Of a stretch of DNA of 64,000 nucleotides, positions 51,727-64,000 are shown in pieces. Both the position numbers and the translations under genes were made by a program. Numbering within the stretch: the first letter of the stretch is position 1; every line of letters starts with the position of its first letter. Location: contig NW_025062476.1 of assembly GCF_000002995.4 (NCBI RefSeq), positions 248,001 through 312,000 of the forward strand, read 5' to 3'. Source of the DNA: Brugia malayi. Its lineage: Eukaryota; Nematoda; Chromadorea; Rhabditida; Onchocercidae. The notes beneath the pieces are model-generated. The model ran no database searches. It was not told the DNA's origin and was given only the letters and a program-made list of their open reading frames with translations.

Positions 51727-54700
51727 CCTGAAATGACCCTTTTATACGCACCGCTTAAGAAAATAATGAAAAAGAGCTTTCCTGCTAGCACTCTACAACA
51801 TGAATCTAAGTCAAGATGCATCCTACTTCTGCTTCAAAGTGGCTATAAAACGTTGTGTGCTCTACAGTAAACGTTGTGTGCTCTACAGTAAACGTTGTGT
51901 GCTCTACAGTAAACGTTGTGTGCTCTACAGTAAACGTTGTGTGCTCTACAGTAAACGTTGTGTGCTCTACAGTAAACGTTATGTGCTCTACAGTAAACCC
52001 ACAATCAAATTTTCCACTTTCGGACAATTTGAAAAGTTCGCGGATATCCTATCTGCAAGATTTTATTTTTATTAAATACTTGAAGCACATTGTTTGCAAC
52101 TACCAAATAGAACAGAAAGGTTACAATGAGAGCTAACTGAAAATAAGACAGCAAATATGACTGTTTGCTTTTATACGAGCAGATAGATATTCGAGACTCG
52201 CTGTTAGCCAGCCATAAAGTTCTCCTTTTACGATGTCGCTGGAAGGGAGAGCGAAAGTAAAAACGATTAACTCTTCCGGACGCAAATAAAATAGCAAACA
52301 TTTAATCATTTCTCTAAAACGGAGCACTGTAACTCTCAGAGTCATAGCCTTAGTTGACACGGACAAGAAACAAGAAACACTGACGACAAATATTTAAATG
52401 GAGAATGGAATGCTCCTCATCTACTTTGCCTGATGACAAATAGTATTACAGGTAAGCAACATTATCTGAACTTTAATCCTTCACAGTTTTAGACTAATGT
52501 CCTTTTTTTTTTTTTTTTTTTTAAACCCTTCAGCTTGTCAAAGCAGTGGTTTTTTTCTGCTTTTCAACCATCAAAAACTTGAAATAAAATTTAACTTTAT
52601 TTTTGGATTATTTCTCTATAACGAGCATTCTAGTTATAGTAATCAAATTGTTATTTTAGTGATAGTACCATTAAACTTGCAGTTTTTTAACATTCAATCT
52701 TAACACTTATCAAGTAGCATTCACTAATATCAAACACAGAAGAAAGCAAGAAAAGATTTAAAATCCTTCCAAAACAACAAATGAAAGTAAGATGAGCTCG
52801 AAAGCAGATTAAATTGAATTTCTAAAAATTACATCTCTTATGCATGTGACATAGTTCTGGCGAAGAATCTCGACTACAAGTAGCTAGCAAGTCAGTAGTG
52901 ACAGTGTCACCCAGTCCATTTCAAGCTTGCTAGCAGAAGTCACAATGTTATATATGACGGAACAGAGTCGTGAATAGGCGTAGAAGCTGGTCCTGGCTAA
53001 TATCACCTCTTAACATTGTCACCGAAAATGCACTTTTGCACTTCGTATGCTTTCTTTGATGTGTATTTATTGTAATGTTATCATATCACTCACTGGTCGT
53101 CATTATCATCACAAAACGTTAAGATAAACAAGAAGAAATCCAGCATTTTCCTATTAGCAACAGTAGAGTTGTCGAGATGAGTCTTTTTTGATTCATTTAA
53201 TGAAGAGTTTAGAAATAGTGAAGCATTGATTGATAACGAATGGCTATAAGTTGTTATCGGTATTTTTGAAAATAAAATTATTCTACTGATCGATGCTTAA
53301 GAAAAAGCAGTATCTAGAAACACTCTTGATATGATCGAGATTTCTCATTGGTGATCTTTGATTTACAAGGTTTGGCTTTTAGCAAACACAAATCTTGTTA
53401 TCAGCAGTAATAACTTATGAATTTTGTACGTCCTATAAGTGCGAATGTCTCGAGAAGAAATGATGATATTCGCTGATAATAGTGACATGGAACATTTCTG
53501 CACTTCAAATTGATACGAACAGATTAGTGCTCCCTACTGATAAGCAATATTTCGCATTCCTTCTCTCAAAATATGTCTTTTTTTCGAGCTGAACACGGAG
53601 AAAAGTAACAACCTTTATTTCTGAATATTAGCATCACGAATTCCTTATCAGTGAAAAGAAGTTTATCAGCAATGGAACAACCTTTCTTCTATTTCCCTCC
53701 TTCTGATAGCTTGATGGACTAGAATTTAAGAATTTAAGAGAAGTAGCAAATGTCGCAGGAATGGAAAGCTTTATTGGCAGAAATATGTGAATAATTCCTA
53801 GCACTCTTAATCCGAGAATTTGAGACTATTTTCACAATTACATAATCAAACAAAAGACCAAAATGCAACTAAACTAATCGAAATAGTACCGAAATCACAG
53901 AGAGGAGCTCTTTTCCATCCTGCAGTGATAAGTTTGATCGTCTTATCAGTTTAACAGTACATGTAGATTTATCTCGAACAACTACAACTTACTACACTTT
54001 ATCCAAAGCGATTTTCGCAACTTTGAAGTTTCCATGCTACGAATAGCAATTCTTTATCTGCTGCGCTATTTGTAGCAGATCGGAATTGGCGCAAATATCT
54101 CTGTAAATGCGCAACAGAGTGATTAATGTGAGGTACAAATGTCCACCATCGATTTATCTTTTCTCAGTTGCTCTAAAACTTTGAATAACGATTTTCCTAA
54201 GTGAACGATTTGTATCACACAACCGATTCATCAATCTGTCTACAGAGCTTTCTTGCCAAAATCTTTCTTTTTCCATCAATAATTTTCTCTCATAAATACA
54301 CTGACAACAACTAGTTCAAAATTCTAAAAAAAATTTTTTTTTTCAGCTAAATAATAAAATACGATTTATTCTCCGGGATAGAAGAAGTAATAGAAGAAGC
54401 ATTAAGCACTTCTTGCAATGACATGACATCTTATTTATTCCTATCAAAGGTAAACATCACACATTAGCAGATCATACTTTTATACTTGACTAATCCATTC
54501 TTCACTTCCATACTATCGTTCATCTCTAATCATTGGCTAACATTGGTCTAGCAATTCGCGCTATCTTTCAATCTTCAGTTTCTGCATGCCATGCAAAATC
54601 ACTGGACTGTGGTACTTTACTCTAATTAGTTGAGACTATAACTGAGACAATTATTTTTTCCAAAATACCAATGATGAAAAAGCAGAATTTCCTTACAAAG

Positions 54701-55153
54701 ATCCGAAATGTTGATAATCAAATTTTTTTTTTGAAACTTTTTGCAATCACTGTTGAACAGCATAAATCTCGAAGGCACATTCAGTTTTCACATGCGAAAC
54801 TGCATTTAACATTTTTTAAAAAAAAAAAACCACAATTTTGTATAATTTATTATTTGGAATGCATCATATAATAATACTAAACATTGTTTTGTAGCATATT
54901 TGCAATGGCTGTAAAAAAAAGCAAAAAAAAAGTGATAAAAAATTTAGAAGTGCAAATTTCAGGTTCCTCACTTAATGTCCTATTTTCCGTTTTTGTTTTT
55001 TAATTCGCTTCATGAGAAATATTTCGTTCAATGAATTTCATAGTGTTTTCAAAATAATCCATTATAAGCGAAAGTTACTTTCACATTCGATATATCTACA
55101 CAAATGTTTGATTTATGAGACCTAAGAAATTCTTTGATGCGATCTTCTAATTT
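51727..55153. other. Large intergenic region between BTB-ZF and ClC genes
   Basis: About 3.4 kb without a supported gene. It starts with a 21-bp tandem array (51848-51994). The rest is AT-rich with homopolymer runs (for example T runs near 52504 and 54337). Open frames present are short and without domains. Confidence 0.45.
51848..51994. repeat. 21-bp tandem array, seven copies
   Basis: The unit (AAACGTTGTGTGCTCTACAG plus T) repeats seven times; only the last copy differs (TTATG for TTGTG). Because 21 is a multiple of three, frames stay open on both strands (KRCVLYS and TFTVEHT repeats). It lies about 120 bp upstream of the BTB-ZF start codon. Confidence 0.95.
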
Positions 55154-58100
55154 TTAACTAAAAGAATTGTCAGGCAATGTTACGGATTGTTTTTCTTCAT
55201 CCTTTAATACGGATGTTGCATTCGCATCCGATTTGACAAATCTTGTTGATGAATTTTGTTCCGGAAAGCATTCCATGACGGTAGTGGTGACGTTAACAGG
55301 ACTACCTGTTTCACATCTTGGGTCACTCCTAATAAACAAATCATGGATAGCACTTAAACTGGAACTAAAACACGATTGTACAGCACTTTTTTGCGGCGCA
55401 GAAGTCCCCGCCACTGGATTTGATTCATTACTACAAGACTCTTTTGGATACGTGTCGAAGTTTTGGTCAGGTGACATAATGAATTGGTCATTTGGACTGC
55501 CTGAAAATTACTCCTGAGAAGCACCGGAAACATGAAACCGCTAACTATCTTTGAAATCGATGACAACAGCTTAGGTGACTTCCAAAAAAAGTGTCTACCT
55601 GAGCTCGATCTTTCCCGAGAAGAAATTTTTGATAATGCAGATTCAGAGACCGAATCTCGAAATCTTTTGGATTTTTCGACCATGCGACCAAAGTTTTGTT
55701 TTGCTAACTGTTCATCCATATTTGCCAGTTTTTCCAGGATTATGTCACAACTCTTTCTGCCATATCTCGGTACCCGAAAACTTCGACAAGATTTTCCCGG
55801 AAAATGTGGATAGCTCTTCCGACGATCTTCAGTTAATGTTTCTCTTCCAACTGTAACAAGTCATGTAAATTTTGGGAGACAAGTATAGTTAATTTGAAAA
55901 GCATAGCAGAGGAGTCTCAGGAATAGATGGAAAACAAACTTGAAGCTCGCAGTGCTGCAAATTTTGCCTCCAGAATTTCACTGCTCGTAGTTTTGTCAAA
56001 TTCTACTCTTGGCTGAAAATGAGTACGATAATATGAGAATTATTGGAGATGTTTTCTCCTCCTCCAATGAATTAGCAATTAACGGAAGAAATTTCGAAGG
56101 TCAAAAAGGTTACTAAGAGATTTGCTACGACAAATGTTTCCTCTTTTGAAGGAAAAGAAGTATAATCAATCAATAATTGACAGAAGTACTAACTAAAATG
56201 ATATCCTCGTTGTCAGTGTCACTTTCACTGCTTTCCACGAAGTCAAACATTGCTTCGGTGGCGCTCTTTCTGTCGTACTCGTCCTCTTCGGGTCGTTTTG
56301 TGACCGCGGTGAGAGTCCCCGCTTGTATCCGTTCAATTGCTGATGCTATCTGGAAATTCACTTCTGCTAATATTTAATAATCAAAGAGAGAGACCCTCTC
56401 TCTCTCTTTCCAAACAGTTGAATAAGTCTTAGACAGAATACCAGAATTAGAATGCCAACCTCTTTTGCAGCCACGACACCCACGAGGACACCACACTTAG
56501 TGACGTAAGCTCGACGTATGCCAAGTAACGAAAAGATCGAATGTACTTTGTACAGCGACGTATCTTCCACTAATTGGAAAGGTGCAGGGTCGATCGTCGT
56601 ATAAGAATAATCAATTCCTTTACTGAGCTGCTCTTTTTCCCAGATTTGACGCTGTAAAGAATTGACATTCCGTTGTCTAAGTCCTTCAAGAATATTCCAA
56701 AGTGGTAAGCGTGAAGCAAATTTATCACTGAAATCTTCTTTCGAAATTTTAATTTCAATGAAAAATAGTTTCGGAAAGAGATAAAAGCAATCACTTCTTC
56801 TCCATTTAAATCTTCCAGTTCTTCTCTTTTCCTAGTACGAAATGTTTGCGTAATTTTTTCGAACATACCTAAAAAGCATTAAATTAAAATTAGCAGATAA
56901 AGCATAGCAACAAAAATATGAATGCAAATAAATATGCACGACGAAATATCAATTTTGAACACTGCAAGCACTCACTGCCAAGAGTTTCACGAAAGTCATG
57001 TCCGGGATGCAACTGTCCCATTTGATTCAAACTTCGCTTCTCGTCTCTCTCCTTAGATTCTCGCATATCGTACTCGCTCATTGACGTCTTCAACTTCGGC
57101 TCTCGATTGACGCCCAATTCTAGTGACCCCGTCCGTGATCGTTGCACCTCCTCCGTATTTACATGTTTCTCGACTTCCGCAAATGAAATTTTTGGAAAAA
57201 CCGACGCAATGGAGAAACTGCAGGAATGTTTGGATTAAAGAATTTTGTTTTCACTTAATATCAGATATATTCCTCTAAAAAAAATATGAATAGGAAATAT
57301 CAGAAATATACGTCATTTAGCTTCAGACTTGCAATTTAATCAGTATTAACTAAAGTATTAGCATATGCAGTTGAAAGGATCTTTTCGTGGCGCTCATGTG
57401 TCAAGTAAAGATAAGTAATTAGCTGTGAACCCAGTTATCAATGATTTCTCAGAGAATACAAATTGCTTTGCTGAGAGATGTTAGGAATGTTAGGACTATT
57501 CTCATTCTCATGACATGAATTTAACTGATATGCTGATAAGAAAATCAGGAAAAGATAATTTCGAAAATTTTGCTGCTTTATACAAAAAAGAGTTTATATT
57601 ATTTTTAATGAAGCAAAAGAGTTATCCATGTTATCCACATTTGAATCAGTTTTAATCACTTCCTTACTTATTCATAGACGGAAAAACTAAACTGAAAACT
57701 GAATACGGTGGATTCGAAAATCACTGGTAAACGTTCCGGAAGGGATGCACTCGGGCATTTGTGGAAATTAGAAGGAAGAAAGCTTTCTTTAACTCACTTA
57801 CTGAATCGAATCACAGACATTTGTGCACTAAATCGATAACCTTTTACCTCCATAAGATTACAGCAAAATAAACAAAATGGAAAAAATATGGAGTAAAGAG
57901 TTAATGAGTAAATTGGAAAATATAAGTTTAGAAGGGAAAAGACTAGAAGTGAATATGGTATATGAATGCTTAATAAATTTCTTAATATGATCCTAGGCCC
58001 TAGGATCGTTTGCTTCTCAGTATCATTCATTCTGGGTAAGTAACATCGTTACTTCAAATAAGAAATTGAAAAGCAGTACTTAACAAGAGATCCATCTTTA

Positions 58101-61100
58101 CAAGCTCCATCTTCCATGGCTTCGTGAAATTGGTTCTTTGATTGCATTCTTCGCAAATATTCGGCATGTCGCGCTTCATCCCCTACGATCTGATTCAGTA
58201 AACAAAGCAGATTTTCCCGACTTACCGATCCCAGCAATATCATCGATGCTAAATTCCTTTGTATTTAACACTTTTTGTTTTACATTTGACAATTTTTGCT
58301 TCAATTTTTGAGGGAAAAGTAACCAATAAGATGAAAAGTTCACATGGATCGTCGACCAATGGATACGCCATTAACTTGTGTGTAGTGGTAAGTAACTCTT
58401 GAAGTTCGTAATAAGTACTCTGTTTCGTTAAGAATTTCACGTTTTTTACCATGATTTGCTCTACTCGTATTTCATGAACCCTGTAATCATTTCCTATGCA
58501 TAACTCTGTGTACCTCTTCGGTGAAGTAAATTTCTTGGAGGAGGAAAATATACCATGAGGTAGACTTTGGAATATCTGGAAAGTATGGCAAGTGTTTGAT
58601 TTTGATAATACTGTCGAAGAATGAAGGCTGAAGTGATGAGCACACAATATTTGACAGCAGCACTGCTATCTAAAAAGCACAAAAAAAAAAAAAAAATTGG
58701 AGTAAATAAATTACAAATAAACGGTCGTAATATTACTTTTACAGAATAATAAGAAGGATGAAAATACCATGACAGGAAGTATGTGTAGCAGTTGACCGGT
58801 TAATTCGAAAGCGATTACGGAAACAGAAACCGTATGTGTTACCGCTCCACAAAACGATACCGCACCTGCAGAAGTTGAGGAAGTAGAACAGTATTCATTG
58901 AATTTGTGCTTGACTAGAAGAGAAAATGCAGAAGACAGACCAACAACTGAATAGATGCCGGGAAGAATTAGTAATTGCCGATCGTTACGGAAACCGTTCG
59001 GATAGCCAAGTGCCATCAGTTCCCCGATGAAACGACCGATTGCTGCGCCGATAACGAATGCTGGCATGAAGATACCTGCTGGGACTGGTAATGTGCTCGA
59101 AACGATTACCAGAAAGTACTGCAAATGTCAACTTGTAAACACAGATGACAAACGAGGGCGCAAATGGTAGCATAGAGTGGACAGAGGGAAGGCTGCTCTT
59201 ATCACACGAATATCAGCTAACTTACGAAAGCAACGATAAAAACTCCGAGTTCAATGAACACTGAGTCGTGTATTTTCCAACGCATTACTAAAAATTCACT
59301 GCATGCTTCTACGTGTAATGGGTTCACGTGCCATGTGCAGTTGGCAAAAAAATCACGTAATGACCGTGCAAACACAGTCTGCAATTTAGTAAAGCAATCA
59401 GATTAGGAGCAATTATAAAATAAAATATAAATTGTTTCAGGAAAGTATAGCAGTACATGTGGTTATTTAATTGTTGGCCTAATATCAATTAGTGATAAAG
59501 TTAATGAGTTACCTGTCCAGTGAGGTATTGTCCTAAACCATGTGGATATGTTATGGTTGAATAAAGGATTGAGATCGTAAGCGGGTAAACTATCCAACTA
59601 AAATGTAAATTTCACCCAATCAGATGTGACGCAGTTTCGAATAATGTAAAATAAGCAATGAGTTATTGTTTTCCTTAAAATTCATCAGTTCCATTAACTA
59701 ATTAGTATATTGGAATGATGCTTTATAATATTCTGAATCAAGAGTCAAAGGTCATAGTGAACTTACTGTCTCTGAAAGAGTCGCTTCATAAAGTTATTCC
59801 TTCGAAGGAACAACACATATCGACGGTGTATGAGAATGAACAGTGCACCAGCTAAGCCACATATACCGCTGCAGATGTTTCCATTTTATGCATACTTCAT
59901 CGCTGTTAATTTCGAAAATTGAAAGAAATGATGAGAAAGACTGACTGAAATGAAATAGTTACCCGATGCATGCGAAAATGAGCAGTTCCTCGGGGTAATA
60001 CGATAGATGCCTGAATTTTGTTTGGAAAAGTGCTGCCACTGTCACTAAAAATATCTTCTGTCATTTTTCAACTTTATTGAAACCATTTCAGTTTACCTTT
60101 TAAAGTCTCTTTTTGAGAAAACAAACGACAGACCTTCAAATGGATTAATCCACAATCGCAGAAGTGAAAATGTTGCTGCACCGCAGGCAGCCGCAAAGAA
60201 TCCGCGCCAGTAATCGCGAACCGCGAAATATGCCGTTGTCACTTCAATTGAGAAGAGAACTCCTGAATAACGGAATCAAGTCGTCGACGGATTCTTGTAA
60301 TAAAGACATTCAATCACTTTCCCTTGAGCAGTAGTAGTGTGACGCTTTATCACGAAGGGAAATAAGTGCAATTCAGTGCTCCTTTAAAGTCGAAAAGAGT
60401 TTGATAAATTGTCAATCATTCCAAACTCTTTTCCAATTCTGCTTTGCGGAATGCGGCACACATGTAAAAGACTTCCAATAGAGCTTTTTTAGAGGATTAG
60501 TATATGTCACCGGTACTAATCTTTGCTAATTTAAAAAATGTCACCGGTACTAATCTTGTTAATTTAAAATCTTTGCTAATTAAAAAAAAAAAAACTTTAA
60601 AAATAACTAATTTAAGAATGCTAATCTATTTCTCTCTAAATTTTATAAAACACTTCCAAAGGTACAGACGGATTAGTATACGTCACCGGTGCTAATCTCT
60701 GCTAATTAATTATCGATAATTGAAATCAGATGCACATGCAGCATAGCAGTTGTTTGTCTTCTGTAAATCTTACAAGCTATCTGCAAGAAACAATTAATTT
60801 TCCTTTCAAAAAAAAAAAAATGTTTTTTCTTAACATTAATAAAGGAGTTGAATTCTGTGATAATTTACTGGAAAATTCACCTCCAACAGGTGCAGAGAAT
60901 GTTGCAGCAACACCTGCAGCACATCCTGCAGCAAGCAACTCGTAACTTCTGGACTCGTTCGCATAAGCAGGCTTAATACCTTCTACCAAACGTCTCATCA
61001 AATGTGCCACTATGGAACCCATATGCACAAAAGGTCCCTATAAATTGAGAACGGCCTAAAAATAATTAGACAGGTGGGTCTTCTGAAAACTGCAGGACAA

Positions 61101-62791
61101 GAGGTATTGCATATGATATGATATGATTAAAGAGTTGATTACAGGACCATTAGGGAGAAGTACGATGACCTCTGAACACGAACTGGAAGCTAAAATGCAT
61201 TTCAGAGAAATTCGATACCTCTTTACCAATCGGAAAACCGCTTCCAATCGCAAGCATCAAACCGATTAATTTGGATATCAAAGTACGAAATGTTAAATGT
61301 TTCTCGAGATGCACACCTTGCAGTATTGTCTTCACCTCAGGTATACCGGATCCTAAATTTGCCATCTTTTGCTTATTCTTTCTTTTCATTGTGAATTCTT
61401 CTGCTGTACATCTTCTTACCGATCAAAGAAGATCTATCAAACTTTAATCTGGCTATCGAGATATTTAAGTGAAGATTCACCCATCGCATTGATGGACAGG
61501 TAATGCACGATAGTTGTGGAGAGCATTAGCAGTACCATCGTGTAAATTAACCAAGCTGCGTAAGTCATCAAAGTGTTAGTTGTCGCATATTTGGTAATGT
61601 TGAAATTTTCCATCACTGTCACATGATCTGAATTGACGGCTTACTTTCATGCATTCTGAATTACCACCACTTATCTTACTGAAATTACTACCGAAGGATG
61701 GTGCAAGACGATGAACTGCTCACTCAGACCACTCAAAAGTAGTAAGCTTATCACTCTGATAATGCCACTTTCTTCTCCTTACTAATTAAGTATTCAAGAT
61801 AAATTGAGAAAGTGAACGGTTGACAATGATGCAAGTGTCAAGTGTACATGTCTGCAGCTTATCGACCCCGTAGTCCAGTATCAGCGAAAGCACAGCCATG
61901 GAGACCCCAAGACCGGCCAGGAATATCCAGTCCACCAGGAGCATCCCGACAGCACGATGCGGTTGGCCTGCAAAGGAAGAACTATGCTTGTTCCCGAAAT
62001 TCCGATCAATTTTGACTACTCTCAGGCAGCAAATAGTTTTACATTTGCTCCATGCATCGAATAAGTTTACGATCACTGTGTCAAATAATTCATTTTGCGG
62101 GTAATTTTACCCAGTTACTTTGACCTGTCATTGTAATCCAAGATCTTCTCTGGTCATCATTCTCTTATCATTCATCAGTTGTGCATGTTTACATTTTTAC
62201 GAGACTTTTTTTTTAACAAAATAAACAATACTTTTAAAATGCAGATTAAAAATACTTCCCAAATGACAAAAGTGCTCGATACTGGCAATAATCCCATCTA
62301 CAGGTGAAAAGCTACCATTCTGTTCATGTGGACATTTTTAAAAAGTATTCGTGAAATCTCTGTGAGTCGAGTTGTCTAACTTCTTCATTAAGCTACTTGA
62401 TTAATACTTTGGAACAATTTGACGATTTAGGTTTGAGGACAGAGTGGCTGAATATTTGGTCCTCTGTCATTGTTCAAAATGAAAAATAGGAATGATCATT
62501 GTACTTTCCAGACTCAGTTTTACATAATAGTGACTTTTGGACAGGATGTGAGTAGTGCTGGGTGGGAAGGCTTTAGTGATTAGATTAAGAATGAAGGAGA
62601 AAATCTGAAAACTCACAAATGTTGCAAAATAATCTCTTCCTCCTTTTGAATCTGACCTTATCCTCCACCGAATTGCAATTTTCCAATTTGACACTGCTGG
62701 AGGAGCAAAATCTACGAAATAAATGAGTAAAGTTTTGATTGGAAGTAGTCCGAATCTCGTGTCTTACATCTTTAGAAACACCGACAGTCAT
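55154..62791 (-). CDS. ClC-2-type voltage-gated chloride channel
   Basis: Homodimeric plasma-membrane chloride channel. Exons: 62617-62791, 61848-61967, 61481-61627, 61219-61352, 60881-61037, 60134-60262, 59963-60044, 59767-59868, 59513-59597, 59226-59378, 58941-59118, 58768-58865, 58554-58669, 58344-58480, 58080-58248, 56976-57217, 56795-56868, 56460-56651, 56194-56349, 55940-56012, 55599-55850, 55154-55500; about 1105 residues. Selectivity motifs are [17 protein letters not shown] (with the gating glutamate) and IPVPAG-like [17 protein letters not shown]. Two CBS domains follow ([20 protein letters not shown] with [13 protein letters not shown], and [20 protein letters not shown]), then an acidic [10 protein letters not shown] segment as in mammalian ClC-2. 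The tail after that is long, Ser-rich and unconserved. The first exon continues open to an acceptor at 62803, so another 5' exon is possible. Which clh gene it matches is not decided. Confidence 0.93.
60495..60712. repeat. Dispersed short repeats with inverted arms
   Basis: The block GTCACCGGTRCTAATCT occurs three times (near 60507, 60540 and 60682), each followed by TTTGCTAATT-like sequence. The first and last copies are preceded by GATTAGTATA, so GATTAGTA and TACTAATC form inverted arms around GTCACCGG. The repeats lie in a ClC intron. Confidence 0.7.
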
Positions 62792-62803
62792 TCCCGGTAT
62801 TTC

Positions 62804-64000
62804 CTGAAAAGACGCATCTTTGTTACAATTCTATCATTTATCACTGTAACAATATCGGAAGATACACAAAAAAAAAAAAGACTGCAGAGCGCAGTTTTAA
62901 AATGAAACTCAGTAAAGGTCATTTCTTGAATACATCGATGTTTTTTTTGTAATCTGTAAATAAAAAAAATTGAAATCTAAAATCAGTCGACAAATGTTCT
63001 TTTTTCTGAAGTCTTAGATACTATTCAACTCTTCGTGCTATGAATAGTCCGGAATCAGATTTTATCCGAAATTTTTTTTTTTTTTTATCAATTAAATACA
63101 CTAAACATGTATCAGAATTTTTTATGATAGATTTTATAATTTCAAAAATTAGATCAGAAGGGAGATGTTTTAATGTTTTGTTTAATTAATCTTGAAATAT
63201 TGAATACCATTACCAAAGGAAGCAACAGTTCGACTTAGCTGTAAGATGAGCTTTTTTTTTAAGAATTCAGAATTTTTCAGTACAGCTATCATTGATGGTG
63301 ACATTTTGGACTTGGTATGAACACTAAATGTGAGGTATCCACCAGGTAAACCAGGCCAGATAGCACAAGTAAACCATTCAACCTTCCTCAGCTAGTTACA
63401 CACTTCTGCTACCCAGCTTCTCAGGCTATTTTACTACAACCACGTACCCAGACGAGCGTACGTGTTAGGATGATGATATTCGAGATTGCTTAGGTAATAT
63501 AAAAGTGAAAAATTCTGAAATAAAAGGATCGATCAGTGTCGGCAGCAATCATATTAAAGGGAAGAGAAGATGGAGAGTGCGGCATCGTCATTTTATCTTA
63601 AAGCAAGACAGTCTTGAAATTTACAAAAAAGTACCAAATGAAAATGAATTAACTGTGAGTGGAAAAAGTACTGATAAAAGGACAGCACTGAACAAGTTAA
63701 TATTACTGCTACTGCTACTGCTGCATGCATTCTTTTAGAAATTAGAAATAAACATTATCAAAAAAAAAACTTCGCGTTTGCAATTTTTTTTTTTGTGAGA
63801 CAACAAGAACTTGTTTCCATCGTTATGCAAACGCAAACGTTCATGCTTCATTGGAGATTCGAATTAAATTTGATTTAAGACTTGAAGAAAACGCAAAAAG
63901 CATTCACGCGTACCGCATCCGTCACTTAAAGATCCGTGAAGGATCAGCGTAAATACGATTACACTATATAAGTTAGATTATTGAAGTTATTCTTTCAAAC
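62804..64000. other. Window end, upstream of the ClC gene
   Basis: Presumed promoter/5' region of the chloride channel. The only open frame worth noting is on the plus strand at 63505-63738 (77 codons; see findings). No other gene signal was seen. Confidence 0.4.

Noticed and set aside
51800..52136. Open frames with seven-residue repeats (RCVLYSK, TVEHTTF)
   Set aside because: They arise from the 21-bp tandem array; all frames stay open because the unit is a multiple of three. No splice context or start signal supports a gene.
55167..55856. Plus-strand frames of 93-116 codons over the ClC C-terminal exons
   Set aside because: The minus-strand frames join in phase to the ClC gene; the plus-strand ones are shadows.

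Overview
The window looks like nuclear DNA of a parasitic nematode, probably a spirurid/filarial (clade III) worm. The evidence is AT-rich sequence, dense small exons with short introns ending in TTTCAG, genes starting directly after a splice acceptor (consistent with spliced-leader trans-splicing), and gene families typical of nematodes (NRF-6-like acyltransferase, MSP domain, ShK modules, astacin-like protein). The species assignment is inference. No mobile element, CRISPR array, rRNA or tRNA gene was recognised. Nearly all genes are interrupted, so the models below were assembled by hand from open frames, GT-AG sites, matching splice phase and known protein families. Exon coordinates are given in each entry.

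Layout. 0-3 kb: 3' part of an NRF-6-like multi-pass acyltransferase (+). 4.5-6.2 kb: CDC37 (-). 7.0-8.3 kb: oligoribonuclease REXO2 (-). 9.1-11.4 kb: a two-MADF plus BESS-like DNA-binding protein (-), head to head with mitochondrial ribosomal protein L20 (+, 11.6-12.5 kb). 13.0-20.4 kb: WDR33/PFS-2 cleavage and polyadenylation factor (-, 17 exons). 21.1-23.1 kb: MSP-domain protein (-). 23.7-26.9 kb: secreted protein with an astacin-like domain that has lost the zinc site, followed by ShK-type cysteine modules (-). 28.0-31.0 kb: UBA3, catalytic subunit of the NEDD8 E1 (+). 31.8-34.5 kb: MRG-1/MRG15 chromodomain protein (-). 35.7-36.6 kb: a possible undescribed 79-residue protein (+). 37.5-38.7 kb: eIF5A (-). 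40.6-42.7 kb: LRR-Ig transmembrane receptor (+). 44.0-47.6 kb: seven-finger C2H2 protein (-). 48.7-51.7 kb: BTB plus six-finger C2H2 protein (-). 55.2-62.8 kb: ClC-2-type chloride channel with CBS pair (-). The last 1.2 kb has no firm gene.

Most genes are conserved housekeeping functions (chaperone, RNA turnover, mRNA 3' end formation, neddylation, translation, chromatin) interleaved with nematode-specific secreted, sperm-type and membrane proteins. No shared pathway or obvious operon links them. Adjacent same-strand genes are about 0.6-1.1 kb apart, wider than typical nematode operon spacing. The most notable items are the catalytically dead astacin-like/ShK protein, two small in-frame introns hidden inside continuous open frames (ClC and BTB-ZF genes), a possible GC-AG intron in uba-3, the small 79-residue gene with a 17-nt exon, and two minisatellites (32 bp and 21 bp units) in or beside the zinc-finger genes.
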